Below are positions 35,200 to 47,649 of a stretch of DNA of 64,000 nt, one piece after another. The notes below the pieces were generated by a model. That model ran no database searches, was not told the origin of the DNA, and worked only from the letters and a program-made list of their open reading frames with translations. Position 1 is the stretch's first letter. Every line of letters starts with the position of its first letter. The DNA lies in contig JALBUN010000013.1 of NCBI GenBank assembly GCA_025174535.1, forward strand, positions 306,907 to 370,906, written 5' to 3'. Origin of the DNA: Cantharellus purpuraceus. Taxonomy: Eukaryota > Basidiomycota > Agaricomycetes > Cantharellales > Hydnaceae. The position numbers and the translations under genes are program-made.

Positions 35200-35808
35200 T
35201 GAAGGTCTACAACTCTTCACAACAAATGCATTTGGTCCCTCACATGTCATTCCAGAAGGGACAAGCATGTGTGTAGCAGGAAGGTTGTTTGAGGGCAGTG
35301 AGTATGTTTTTTTATGGTGTTAAATCACAAACTGATGGGTTTGTACATGCAAAATCAGACTGAGCTCTCCATGCCTGCATACACCATTCAGCACAACTGG
35401 AGCAGTGGCTTGAGGAGCCAGATGATGCTGCACATTCCAATATGTAGGCACATACAGAGATCATGCTATCCTAGTGAAAAAAAAATAACTAGGGAGCCTA
35501 TCTAGGGAGCATCCAAGTCATATTTGATAGGAAAACCCTGTTATCAATATTTGGTTGGCCTCAATCATGCTACCACTCTCCTGAGAGTCCTTCTCCCTCC
35601 TGTTCCCCCTTCTCTCCCTCTTGTTTCCCTCATCTTCATCACCCATAGGAACCACCCCATCCACAAGTCATTAAATGCTCTGTCAATGTATAGAATCCAA
35701 GAAACAGCAATAGGCAACCTGATACCCCAGCTCTTCACTTGTCTTCAGCTCAGAAGCTCTTCCTCCAAATACTTATATCATATAAAGAATACAACACAAT
35801 GGCATCTG

Positions 35809-37254
35809 TATGGGAACCACCTTTTCCCTATCAAGTTCTATTTATGCAGCACCAATGTGCTTTATTTCACTTTTCCATTTCTAAATATCAGCATATACAC
35901 AGTGCTTTTACTAGAGTGGACTCATTCAAATATTCTCTATTTTTCCCTATTTTTTGAGGGGGATTTTCCATGCAGAACTTTGCCCAGAATGTGCTGTACT
36001 ACAGTTGTGGACCCACTGACACCCACATTCACACAGTCAGCACTCCACCTCAGAACCAGGCATTTGGCCCAAATTTAAGTTTATATGTCTCTGATCAATA
36101 AATATTCTGTAACTTGACAACCACAGCCTGTCAGGACACCATTTCCATGAAGATTATGATCTGAGATGTGGCTATGCATGGCTGTGTGAACCAGTGCAAA
36201 AAAACAAGGTGAATACCCTCTTTTTTGCCTGATCAGTGCCTAGTCCAGTGAACAGAGCAGGTGACTGGCTTGGAATCTTCTACCCTTTTCTTCAACCTTT
36301 CACAACCTTCCAGTAGTTTCCATCTATTAAGACGCTTGTTCAGAAATACAACAAATACGTATATACAACCTATTTTCCTCAAATTTTATACAATACACTT
36401 CAATTCAAACTTATTTTCATATTTCAACATGATTCTCAAATTTTACACAATATACTAGATTAAAACATATTGTGATATTTTGGCATAATTCTCAAAAATA
36501 ATTCTTTTTTTCCTGATTTAGTGGTGGCAACTCTCTTGAGGGAACATCCAAATATCATTGATTCTTTCTTATACAATACTTGTAACATAATTTGAACTAT
36601 CTTTAATCCCCACCTGGTATTTGTATATCTAAATACCCTATATAATACCAATTATATTAATACAGACATTCCTATTATATCCATGTAAATGATTATGTTC
36701 ATCTCAACCAAATATCTTATCTTTTAAAGTTTATTAAAATATAGAATATATGTTTATATTTATGAAAATTTCACACATCTGAAATCTTTTAAGATATCCA
36801 AATTGTAACTCCCTGGCTTTATGTATCATTGAAATCCTGATATATATCTCCTATACATCAGAATATTGTATACTGACATGATTCCGAACAAGCATCTTGA
36901 AGTAGTGATATTCCTGCTTTGGGCATGAGTGTAGTATCTGCCTCACATGACTACAAATCTACAGGGTGAGATTGTCTGTCAATAGTCCTGCCATTAGTAC
37001 TCTTGTTTAAGTTACCAGTGTGTACTGCCTTTGCAGAGCTTGAACTTGTGTGAAGCAGTTGTTGGACTACTTCACACATTGCTGTTACCTGCTTCAGAGT
37101 GTCACTGGTTGGATAGTTGGATTTATCCACCTACTTCCTTTAGCCTCTAAGTGCATTCCTCTCTTTTCAGAATATCTGGACCCCTAAGTGTTCGTGAACT
37201 CTAGACTCTGAAAGTCTTATTTATTCCCTGCTGCTAAGAAATGTATTACCTTCC
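35809..37254 (+). mobile_element. LTR, family A, plus orientation, interrupted and 3'-truncated
   Basis: It starts TGTATGGGAACCACC at 35,809 and contains CAATAAATATTCTGTAAC. It passes GTGACTGGCTTGGAAT at about 36,261, then is interrupted by the MITE at 36,331. After the MITE the LTR resumes at TTGAAGTAGTGATATTCC. About 210 bp present in the 28-kb copy (28,340-28,550) is missing at the insertion point. The 3' end stops at ATTACCTTCC, where the next element begins. Confidence 0.7.
36331..36896 (-). mobile_element. 566-bp non-autonomous TIR element (MITE-like), copy 2
   Basis: The reverse complement of 26,239-26,804, the same length and almost identical. It differs at a few bases, for example one TIR reads GATGCTTGTTC. 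Flanking trinucleotides are TAA on the left and TTG on the right, so the target duplication seen at copy 1 is not preserved. Insertion into the LTR is accompanied by a ~210-bp deletion of target. Confidence 0.75.
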
Positions 37255-38348
37255 TGTTACGCACTAGGTCCGATTGGGATTGGGTTGGAGGTCAGGTCAG
37301 AGTCGGAGTACATCGTGGGGGTCAGAACAGACTTGGCTTCAGCTTATGTGCTGCACCCTCACTAATACCGGTGTCCAAGATTTCGGAGATAGAGTATGAC
37401 TTAGAGAGTTAGGATCAGACTTAGGAACTAGGCGTGATTCGATATTCAAACTGGGGAATGAAGTCCCCAGTCAGGCAACTTAAATACATATTTGAAATCT
37501 AATAATAATTACTCCAGTGATGGGTCTCCAAGGCCAATGGCCTTATGTGAATATGTCTGAGTCCGATGGGGATGGGTGTCTGAGTTCCTATGGTGATGCT
37601 GATGCATCAATCAGAACCGGAGGCGGATGAGTGAGATTGATGGTGACAATTGGACAGACTAAATGAAGACGTGATGGTTTCCAAATGGAGTATAGACTTC
37701 ATGTGCACAGGGATCTGAGTGGATCAGACAGGGATCTGGGCATTAATGAATATAGTCATAACAACCATGTATGGCTCTTGCACAGTCACAAGAGCATCTC
37801 CTTTTGTTCTCTCTTTTTGTGTTATGCACTAGGTCCAATGGAAGGTCAGATCTTGGGTTGGAGTTGGAGTTAGTGTTAGGGTGCACTGTGGGGGTTAGAA
37901 TGGACTTGGCTTCAGCTTATGTGCTGCACCCTCACGAATACCTGCATCTGAGATTTCAAAGATGGAGTAAGACTTAGATGGTTCAGATCAGACTTAGGAG
38001 CTAGACATGATTCAATATTCAAACTGGGGAATGAAGTTCTCAGTAGTACAACTTAAATATATATTCAAAATCTAATAATAATTACTCTGGTGATGGATCT
38101 CCAAGGCTGATGGCCTTACATGAATATGTCCAAGTCTGACAGGGATGGATGTCTGGTTCCTAAGGTGGTGCTGATGTATGAATGGAACCAGAGATGGATA
38201 GGCAGAGTTGATGATCAGACAGACTAAGGGAGATGTAACGGTTTCCAAATGGAGTATAGATTTCATATACGCAGGGATCTGGGTGGATTGGATGGGGATC
38301 TGGGTGGATTGGATGGGGATCTGGGTGTTAATGAATATAGTCATAACA
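37255..38348. mobile_element. TRIM-like element: two ~510-530-bp direct repeats 56 bp apart
   Basis: Repeat 1 is 37,255-37,763 and repeat 2 is 37,820-38,348. Each begins TGTTAYGCACTAGGTCC and ends GTCATAACA, so the ends form the inverted pair TGTTATG..CATAACA typical of LTRs. The spacer 37,764-37,819 is only 56 bp, with no ORF. Repeat 2 contains a 21-bp tandem (GGATCTGGGTGGATTGGATG) in 2.5 copies at about 38,274-38,328. No clear primer-binding site or polypurine tract was found, and the flanks do not match, so a tandem duplication of a solo LTR is the alternative. Confidence 0.6.
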
Positions 38349-38465
38349 TTTTGATAGTGTAATTGTTCTTGAGATTCTATAAAGTAGCTACTTGTGCCCC
38401 TTGCTATCTCAGTGTTTTGATATCGACATTCAAACACTGAGGTAAGATACTTTCTATCTGTCTTA

Positions 38466-40813
38466 CATGCATTTCTCCAGCTACCCAAAAATGGGATTGT
38501 GTGCAGCACCAACCAGTCCTTGTTTCCCCTTAACAGAACCCTTATTTCTCCAAGTCCCCTTTCTCGTAGAAGGCTCTAGTTGATTAGGCCAGTCGAACAT
38601 TTAGTTACATTGTACCTTACGTTGTACCTAGTCACATGCAGCTCAGACTGAAGGCCAGCAGGCGCCGTGAATGATGGATTCCACACAATAGACTTGACAC
38701 CAAATCCCTGTCGGGTTCAGGTGCTGCGCATTTACGCGGATCGTCAAGCACTCCCAGACTAGGGACGTCAGTGCGGTGCAATGCAAATCAGGGATGAGGC
38801 ATGTTGGTATAGCATCTGTGGCGAAGGAAAGGTTGCAAAGAGGCATACCCACGATTCGTCTGTATGTTATTGATGCTTACATGACGGTTGAACACCTGCG
38901 GCAAGATGTTTTAGCAACATTGGTCAGAGAGAAGATAAGCGTCGAGAATGAATGGCAATGATCGAAGACAAGATGAGATGGGTGGTTGTTTCAGATAATT
39001 TGGAGAAGGCCATATTGTCAATTTTGAAGTCGTCTGGTCAAATAACAATAGGGTTAGGGGCGGTGGGGGTGTTAGAAAGGACAAAGAACTCGTACGAATT
39101 AATAGCACGACGTTGCACATAACGTCAAGGACCCCCACCCACACCTCTCGACGGGAATACAGTTAACAGGAGAGACGACCGTTATCACCACCTGCATGCA
39201 AGCTGGCAAGCTAAAGCAGCTCCTACGTGGTGTCAGCTTGGTACCTTGCTGTCATGCTGTACCACCTGACATTGAATTCAATGATATTTTGACCTGACCA
39301 TAGAACGACGACACACCAACAGCCCCCACAACTCGGATCACACTCCAAGTCCAAAACCATCATCAAATCTACCAAACACAATACCGCTCGTCTCATAGCT
39401 AGTTCACCCTCCCACACAGAGTCATTCAAAACCCCAATCTAATCGTGTCTGTCTTAAAAATGGGGATATAGATACATGTATAGCACCGTGCACGTACGTA
39501 AGTTGCCATCAGGACCAATGGCGTCAAGGGCAGAACACTCCTGCACCACTATTGCTAATAACCCCCCCGGATGCCTATCAATACTCGCTGTCTTGTCATT
39601 AGAGTCAGCGATCTCGTTTGGCGAGGTTTACATGGCTAGCGCCCCACCAGACATGGCGTACTCCATTCATCATCTTAATTGAATAGGGATAGAGCCATAT
39701 TTTGTGTAGACGTAGCGTCGTGCTAACAGACGCCTTGTCTGACGAAGGAAAGACCATCAGAACCCACTCTATCCAATGAAGATCTTAGTTGTCAATATTG
39801 GGATGCTGAGCTGCGTGGGGTGTCTGACGACATTCATAATAACATGTCCACGATTCTTTTGACATTTGCATTGCGCCCGTCAATCATGTCCTTGCGTGAT
39901 CGGAACATGCTCCCAGGCGAGGGGAGTATACTTTCTGAGGATCATAGGTAGGCCATAGGATGCGAGGACGCTCCAAAGTTCCGAGATGAAGGGTGTTTGA
40001 TAGGCTGGGTGGTCCATATGCCGCGAACTGACCATGCAAGTAAAGAAACCAACTACCACGAGATCACGCTAGACCCGACATTGCGTACGTGACATCCACG
40101 CACCGTCGAGCATAGTGTAGACAGTAGACGCATGGACAAGTCATTGCTAACACGCGGTGAAGAGTGGAACACAAATGTATCGTCCCCTGACATTGATCAT
40201 CGTCACAAATGGCAGTGCCAGAGACAGAGGAGTTGACCCCAAATAGGTTCTCCGCCTGGACCAGTGGCAGCCTCTTGAGCACCTTTCGAGGCACTCCGTG
40301 TACTTTCTGAGGATCGCAGGTAGGCCTTTGGATGCGAGGACGCTCCAAAGTTTCGAGAAGGTGTTTGATGGGCTAAGTGGTCCATATGCTGCGAACGTGG
40401 CCGTGCGGGTAGAGAAGCCAACTACCACGAGATCACGCTAGACCCGACATTGCGTACGTGACATCCATGCACCGTCGAGTATAGTGTAGACAGTAGACAT
40501 TCATTGCTAACATGCGGTGAAGAGTGGAAGACAAATGCATCGTCCGCCTGGACCAGAAGAAGCCTCTTGAGAACCTTCCAAGGCACTTTGTGAACACACG
40601 TACGTACATCCAACCCAAACACGCAGTAGCCCGAGAAAATTCGCAAAAGGGAGGCCCCATCTGGCAATCGACATGTGACAGAAAGGCGTGAGGTGCAGTT
40701 ATCGATCATTGCCGTGGGTGCGGATTTAATAAGAGAACCGAGTCGTGAAGCGAGATGGCAGGCAAGACGTGGCAGACATTGACTGTGTTCCTTGAAGCGA
40801 CGGAATGTGAACG
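38466..40813. repeat. Segmental repeat block X, copy B
   Basis: Homologous to 8,826-11,071 and continuous with block Y copy C at 40,814. It carries the two ~370-bp subrepeats at about 39,920-40,600 and about 70 bp around 39,475-39,545 that are absent from copy A. Confidence 0.85.
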
Positions 40814-43800
40814 GCGACCACTCGGCAGCTTACTCCTGTCCCACTCACCGGCCAGGTATTTCAGGTAGGGCGCTAGCACCATTCGCCCTCTTTCCCACTC
40901 TCTTCTCCTTGTACAATGGTGGTACCGCTATGTATTCCTCGTCTTCGTCCTCGATGGGGACGCCATGCGTGTGCTGGCTTAAGCACTGGTGGTTCAAAAG
41001 TCCCCAGGGACCGACTGAGGCGAGTACAGAGCCAGAGTTATACCACGCTTTTCCACTCCATCCTTCCGTGGCTCGACGTCCGTATGAAGCATCGCCGTGA
41101 TACGATTGTGGTTGATAACGCCGCTGGATGGGGCCCACGCACGATCGTGCACGTGTGCGTCCCCCACACGCGAGCTCATCAACCGTTGTTCACGGCCATG
41201 CTCCCTATCGACACTCTCTCGCCGCCCATCGTGCCAACGACCAGTGTCTGCTCGAGTGCGAATAGGCTTTTGCCTGTCGAGTATACATCGAGTTTGTCGT
41301 CGCCATCGGGCAGCGTACTAGTGCCACGAGACGTGTGGGTGCCACACACACGGACCACCCACCCTATCGAGTTGATTCGCGTGTCAAGGGCCACCGTCCA
41401 CGATCATGTTCAGTATCGGAACGTGCTTGTCCCAGAAGCATTCTTATCTTGAGAGGCTTTGCGACGGTCATGGCTGGTGTGCACAGTAAGAGATACAGTC
41501 CTTCAATGCACGTTTCATATTGCTCACCATTTAAATATGCCTATTTGTTTCGTTGGCCATCGACAAAACTTTGATGAGAAGCGTCAGATATAAGCATGTA
41601 TCAGTTCTTCATCGTGACAACACGTCAATTGAGATTTGGGAGGGCATTGTCAAAAAAACAAACACTCACCTGGACAGAGTGTACGGACGGCGAAATGTCT
41701 TTCACTCGTTCAATCATCAAAGGAAGGAGGGCTTTTGCTTTGTTGACATTTCGAGTTCTCCCGAGTCAAGTTGCAGGCTATAGGGGATCGCAACGTCGGA
41801 GAGACCATGCCTTGACTGTCTGACACTTGTGTCGTCCGTCCATCGATCATCTGGGGAGTATTTGTCCGCTAGATCGGCTTGCATGGCATGCGTTATTCGT
41901 CTTCGTTGTCTTGAGCCATCGAGCTACGCAGAATATGAATATCTTCTTATCAGTTGTTTTCACGTCTCTTTTATTCATCATGGTGAAACACTCACAACTT
42001 GCGTCAATCAGGTTTGCTCCACACTGTCTCTTGTGCATAATCTCGCACCCAATGGCTAGCGTATCAAGTTAAGCAGACCGTCGCCATCTCCATCGCGTGT
42101 CCCTTTCCAGACTCACAAGACTCACGATTTCGCCCGACCTACTCCCAGTCCCTCACATGCATAGATACTACCATCAACTCAATCACAACTTCTGTCAAGA
42201 CTTATTAGACCCACACCTTGCATTCGAACCTCCAGTCTTGCACGCATGCCTGGCAAGATGATCACCGGCACAGCAGAGTCTTGTTGTGGATCCTCGAGCT
42301 ACGCATACCGTCATCAACTCGATCACATGTTCTCCTTATAAGACTCACGACTTGCATCCAACTTCCCAATCCTTCACACGTGCAAAAACGGATTCGCATC
42401 GTTGATGTTCAGCCTACAAAGGTGGATAGTATCCTCAGCTGACGATCCTGTCTCAAACCGGAAGACTCACAGCTTGCATCTGACCTCGTTCCTAGTCACG
42501 TCTACACCCCACTGCCAGTAGAACGGAAAAGCGTGTTGGAGGCTGGGGGAAACTGTGAGAGATGGATGCTGGCAAGAGCCCACACCCATCTATCCCAGTT
42601 TCCCTATGAACCATTGGTACTTCAACTGACAGAGAATGTAAATGCCTCAATGGGCATGTCATTTCACAGTTGTGAGACTTACGGCTCGTGCCCAACACCT
42701 ACAGTACTGCAGACATACCTCCCGACCCAATGGCCTGCAACACGTACTCTTATGATATTTGTTCAGGCTTGATTATCTCAGTCTGCTATAGAATGAAGAG
42801 ACTCACGACTCGCGTTCCAACATTCCTCCCAGTCATGCATCCGTGTCTCTACTCCACGAGAACAGAATGGGTGCCATCCTCGTGTCTTTGCTGCCCCGGA
42901 AAAGGTCGCAGAGCGTGCTTATGTCTTGAACATCACGCTGCATGGATTGTTAGTATGCTCTATCGTGTATCATCCTTGGAGACGTGACACTCACCGCTCC
43001 ATCTCTGACCGTCTCCAGTGCCAGTGTACGGGGAACCTCATGTCAAATCGTCTCCGCCCTCGCCCTCGCCCTCGCCCGTATCCGCATCGTCGCCTTTGGA
43101 GGAGAAAAGATAGCTGGGCTGGTGTGTGTTGCGACCGGAGAAGGTGTCTGTCGCCAATGACGATCAGAGGGTATACCTAGTAGCGCATACAGTTTGACTC
43201 GGGTTAAGTGAAACGAGTAACAAGTGAAAAGGAAATACCTCGAAGCACTCACACTACTTCTCATGTGGGTTTCAGTGTGGGGTGTTTGCTGCAAACACGG
43301 CAGGATAGGCGTCTCTGGCCGTGGGGATTCACAAGTTGTCCTAGCGCAGGGGGGGGAGGGGGCTTGGTGTCGAGCAGAATGAGGGTCGGGCGCGATGGTA
43401 GGGTGCTGCATGTCGTTCCCCCCGTCGTTGGATATCCATCGTGTCACGGGGATGATGGTTAGTTTCAAGCCTACGCGCTCGGGAAGGGTGTCGCTTGACC
43501 ACGGAGACACTGGAATAACCGCCTGGCTGGGTCTCCGAATTTCTCCGTGCCCCTTGGCCTTTCACATTTAGCGTGCTGCCTAAGTGTTCTCTGTCATTGT
43601 TGCACCCTGCTGCTGAACGTCTGCCGCCGCAGATACGTCTGTCCAATGCTCCTCGGTCCATGTCTTCTTCAACCCCACGGCCGGCACTCCGTTCTAGAAT
43701 CTGGCCTTTCTAGCCAATGCTCACCGATCCTTCTAGTAGAGGGAGCATGACTCCAACTGCATGCTCGTCCCTCCCGGCCAACCCTCACCTCGGCATCCGG

Positions 43801-46800
43801 AGTGGCGGGAGAAGAACGCGGGGTGCAATGACCGCTTGTTGCATATGCAATTTCTTCATTAAATTAACTTGACGATTGGGCACTGACAAGATCGATTCGT
43901 GTGTATACGCAGTTCAAATCATTATTATTGACAGACTTTCTGATTGACGTGTATTATTTGCAGCACTGGCAATTGCAGCTGCATTCATTCTATCGCGCAT
44001 GTTCCTATAAGAAGACTCACTTGCACGTTCCGGCCTGCTACAGTGCCTTACAACGAGGATAGTTGGTTCCAGCCATTTCGAAGACATCTGTGCTTCAATA
44101 TCGGGGTCGTCTCTTATTGTTCACACACCGCTTTTCGGGCTTGTGGCCTTGGTGGTTCTATTAGTGTCAGTCTGGCTCTTCAATAAGGGGTAGAAGCTTG
44201 GGCTTTGCGTGTTCAGTGGTGTCCGTTCTTTATTGGCTTTGGATACTCACGCTTCTGACGAATATTCACCAGGAATGTGGGGCTGAATGATTCGTGCATT
44301 CCAGAATGTTGCTACTAATGTTGTTGTATAATATTACTAGGTCAGAGGCAATGTCGCAAGACAAATACAATGGATGCCCCTCCCCGACGCTCCGTTGCAA
44401 CATCCTTTGACAGCTCGAGCGCGACCCGAACAGGTTCGCAGTCATCTCATCAATACGCAACGCGTAGCATCCAATCACTGTTTCGCTTGCGAGCACGCGT
44501 GGGCTTTAGAGGTGATTTCCACACATTGCGTGTTGCCCGAGTAAATCGATGTTAAGCATGGTGTTGACGTGTACCTGTTTATACAGTAATATATTCACGT
44601 CGAAGGAAGTCACACCCTAGTGGGTCAGTTTACTCATGGTTGGATAATGCAAGGCGGTTGACACTAGATATGATTGCATAGCCCACACGGCCGCACGCAT
44701 AGCGCTGTGTCCCTCTGGTAGGAGTGTCTTATTTTCCACTGCGGTTAATTTGCACGCGAGGTTAGCTGTAAAGCACAACCCGAAGCCACTATCCTGAAAA
44801 ATCTACGTGAAGCATCAGAGCATCAGAGCATCGATCGTTGCATATCAGCACTTGCAGTGTTGATGCTATCCCCAAGGCAATTCGTAGTGTTGTTGGGTGA
44901 CAATGAGTTCAAATACCTGTCGTCTGAGGCTGGATGCGTTCCGAAGTTGTAACTCGCCAGTGGACCATCAGAATGACACTGAGATGTATAAATTACTTAG
45001 GCCCAGGTGCCAACTGTAAATTAGTATAGGCAATTGACGGCGCATTTCGAGACGGTTTTCATTAAGTCACAAGTCTCTTATTACAAGTACCGTGGCAATG
45101 CAGTATTCTATATACGACATCTGTTCGCCTTACTTGGTACACAATATACCGTGAAGGGTGATCCATTGCCACAATTACAAGCGTCTACAGTACACGATAG
45201 TAGCAAACGGACAACTAAAGGGAAGCCGTGTTAGCGAAAGGAGGACCGCCATTCTGCATGAGGTTATTTCTATACCCGAAACTGCACAGAAAAGAGATCG
45301 CTGGGGAAGGCTGCCCCTTTCCAAATACCGTATACTTCTGCTCGTGTTATCTTGAGTGTTTCTGTGACGTGCGAACAAAAATGCATACGTCCCTATGGGT
45401 CCTCCACGAAAACATGATCCTTATGCCTTTCACGGAGGAGTCATAGGTCCGTCACTGAACCATGCTAGGTCCCTCCATGTCTCAAAGTGTCAGCTTCACA
45501 GAAGAGGAAAGCAGAAGTCGGAACGAAGCCAGAGAGAGCTATTGGAGAGTATCTCAAGCGAGAGCTATCACGGGAGTGTAATCCGCTGCGATGGTGTGGT
45601 GTGTACTCTAAGAGGGGAGATGCTGGTATGCTGCCTATCTTTTGTATAGAATGCGAACACATCGTAGTCTTTTTGTAAGCTGAGAGGCATATCGTGTCAT
45701 TATCAATCAATGGCGATGACCATGACCTCTCACCATATTCCACGCTTTACTAGGGCAAGTGACCTCTTTCCATGCATGCTTGATCCTCCAAAACGTGCAA
45801 TTGAAACCATGCGTCTTCTATTTCAAAACAAGTTATACAAATGAACAATTCGATACCATTGAACAATGCGAGCATCATAGCCGGTTAGAGCGTATGTGAA
45901 GGGACGGGTGGCATTCGGGCTTTGAACCTGCTCATACTAAAACTTAGTGTGACATCCCACAATACTGGGTGATGTACCAGCCAGTCTGTCGGAAAGCTAT
46001 ACAGCGCCGAAAAGTGACGGATACCCCGATTCGATATCACACGTATATTGTGCTCTTTGCAACCATAGACGCTACATACCGTGTTCGTTCCAGTTTGTGG
46101 TATCACTGTTAGTGGACAAAATGATTAGGTCCAGTATGATGGGTAGTCCCGAACAGAGTTCAGGACTCTTAGGCAACGTTGGAATTAGGCCCTCTGCATT
46201 ACAGGACTTCCGGACTGCGGACTGGCTGTTGGATCGCAGCTAGGCAATTAGGTTTTAAGGTGTGTATCAGTGGCCAGAGGCCCCTTGTATACGCACCAGG
46301 GATAACCGAAAGATTAAGGTCGACTGATACTATGCAGACAGATGGTACTTCCATATTTCGGATAAAGTGGAGTTGAGCAATCGCCCTGATATTCAGCGAT
46401 GTCGTTGAGAATGAGTCGGAACGGAGTTTGAATATACCGTACGATCTCCACCTTTCTTGACTCGGACGACTGCTTTTTTTTTTCGCTGTTTCTGGGCTTC
46501 TCTCTCTGGGACAGGAGCTCACCAAGGCGTAGAGTGGAGGAAAAGGTGTCCAGGCAGATGGAACACTACTTTGGTTTTGAGAAGAAGTAAAGTTGTCTTC
46601 TGGGACAGGAATTTTTGATTGCTTCAAGGATGCGAAGTCAATCAAAGTGTTGATGACAAGCGTAACAATGAGCTCACTGAAAAATCGTACTTGATCATCA
46701 TACCCTGACTCTCATGAGGGAGAGATAGTTGAGGATCCGAAATATCTCTAAATGCGTGGCAAGTCAAAGGTGTGATGATGCGACTGGCGGGTTATTTACT

Positions 46801-47649
46801 TACAGTTTCATACGTTAAGCCAAGCATTGACATCAGGTTCTGAAGAATCGATATCTTGAGCCACAGATAGCCACTGCGGAGAAAATGGTTTTTGAGTAAC
46901 AGCGTAGATGAACGATAGAATCCAAGGCGGGGATTATTATATTCAAAATATCGACGCTCATCTCTGGGACGCGTCGATATGGATTTGGGGACCCAGGCCG
47001 GAGGTTACCATTACGCCTGGGACCAGAGTAAAACCGAGGGCAGGGTCATCAATTCAGCCGCCTCGTAGGTGACTGCACCTTCGCGACGCGAACATCACTG
47101 AGGAATACGTCTTATTCAAGACTCCATAGGCAGCATTTGTGGAGCCCGAGAATATAGGGGGGATCTCAAGTGCAGACGACAATGTCAGATAGATCTAGTA
47201 TCCCATGTCAGTAGGGGAATGCGGCCAAGTGAGAGGTGGGAACTTCATACTGGCATAGTAACAGGCGTTCAACGTGGTCGAGCCGAGGCTGATACTATCC
47301 AGAGATGCGGAAAACTAAGTATTCTCCATGTGAAATAGCTGGGGATTAGCCAACCACAGTATTTTGCGCATCGTGAGGTGGTGGTATTAGCAATCGCTAG
47401 TGTCTACGAGTTCGATTCGAGATTCTTTTGAAACGGGTAAGTGTTCATGAACCAAACGGTATCAAAGAAGGGGGAGGTCTTGGGAGAAACTCGTGGGGTG
47501 AAACGCAACTGGCAATGCTGGTGCACCGAGTACAATCACGACGGCGCATACTTCAGTCGGAGAACGAAACCCATTTGCATAATTAAAGACTTATGACTGG
47601 AGATATCTATACTTTTAACGACGACATGCTTCGTAAATAACTATCCAAT
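40814..47649. repeat. Segmental repeat block Y, copy C (most diverged)
   Basis: It aligns with copy A 1-6,672 throughout and with copy B to 16,425. Substitutions are denser than between A and B, and small indels are frequent, for example at 41,270 and 45,865. It keeps segments each of the others has lost and is therefore the best template for the ancestral unit. It runs without a break into the 3' end of the F-box-family pseudogene at 47,650. The GACTCAC-core repeat lies at about 41,990-43,030. Confidence 0.85.

Noticed and set aside
27649..37254. A complete retrotransposon that captured the kinase gene.
   Set aside because: No primer-binding site, polypurine tract, target duplication or retroviral gene was found, and the genes keep introns; kept only as a hypothesis to test.
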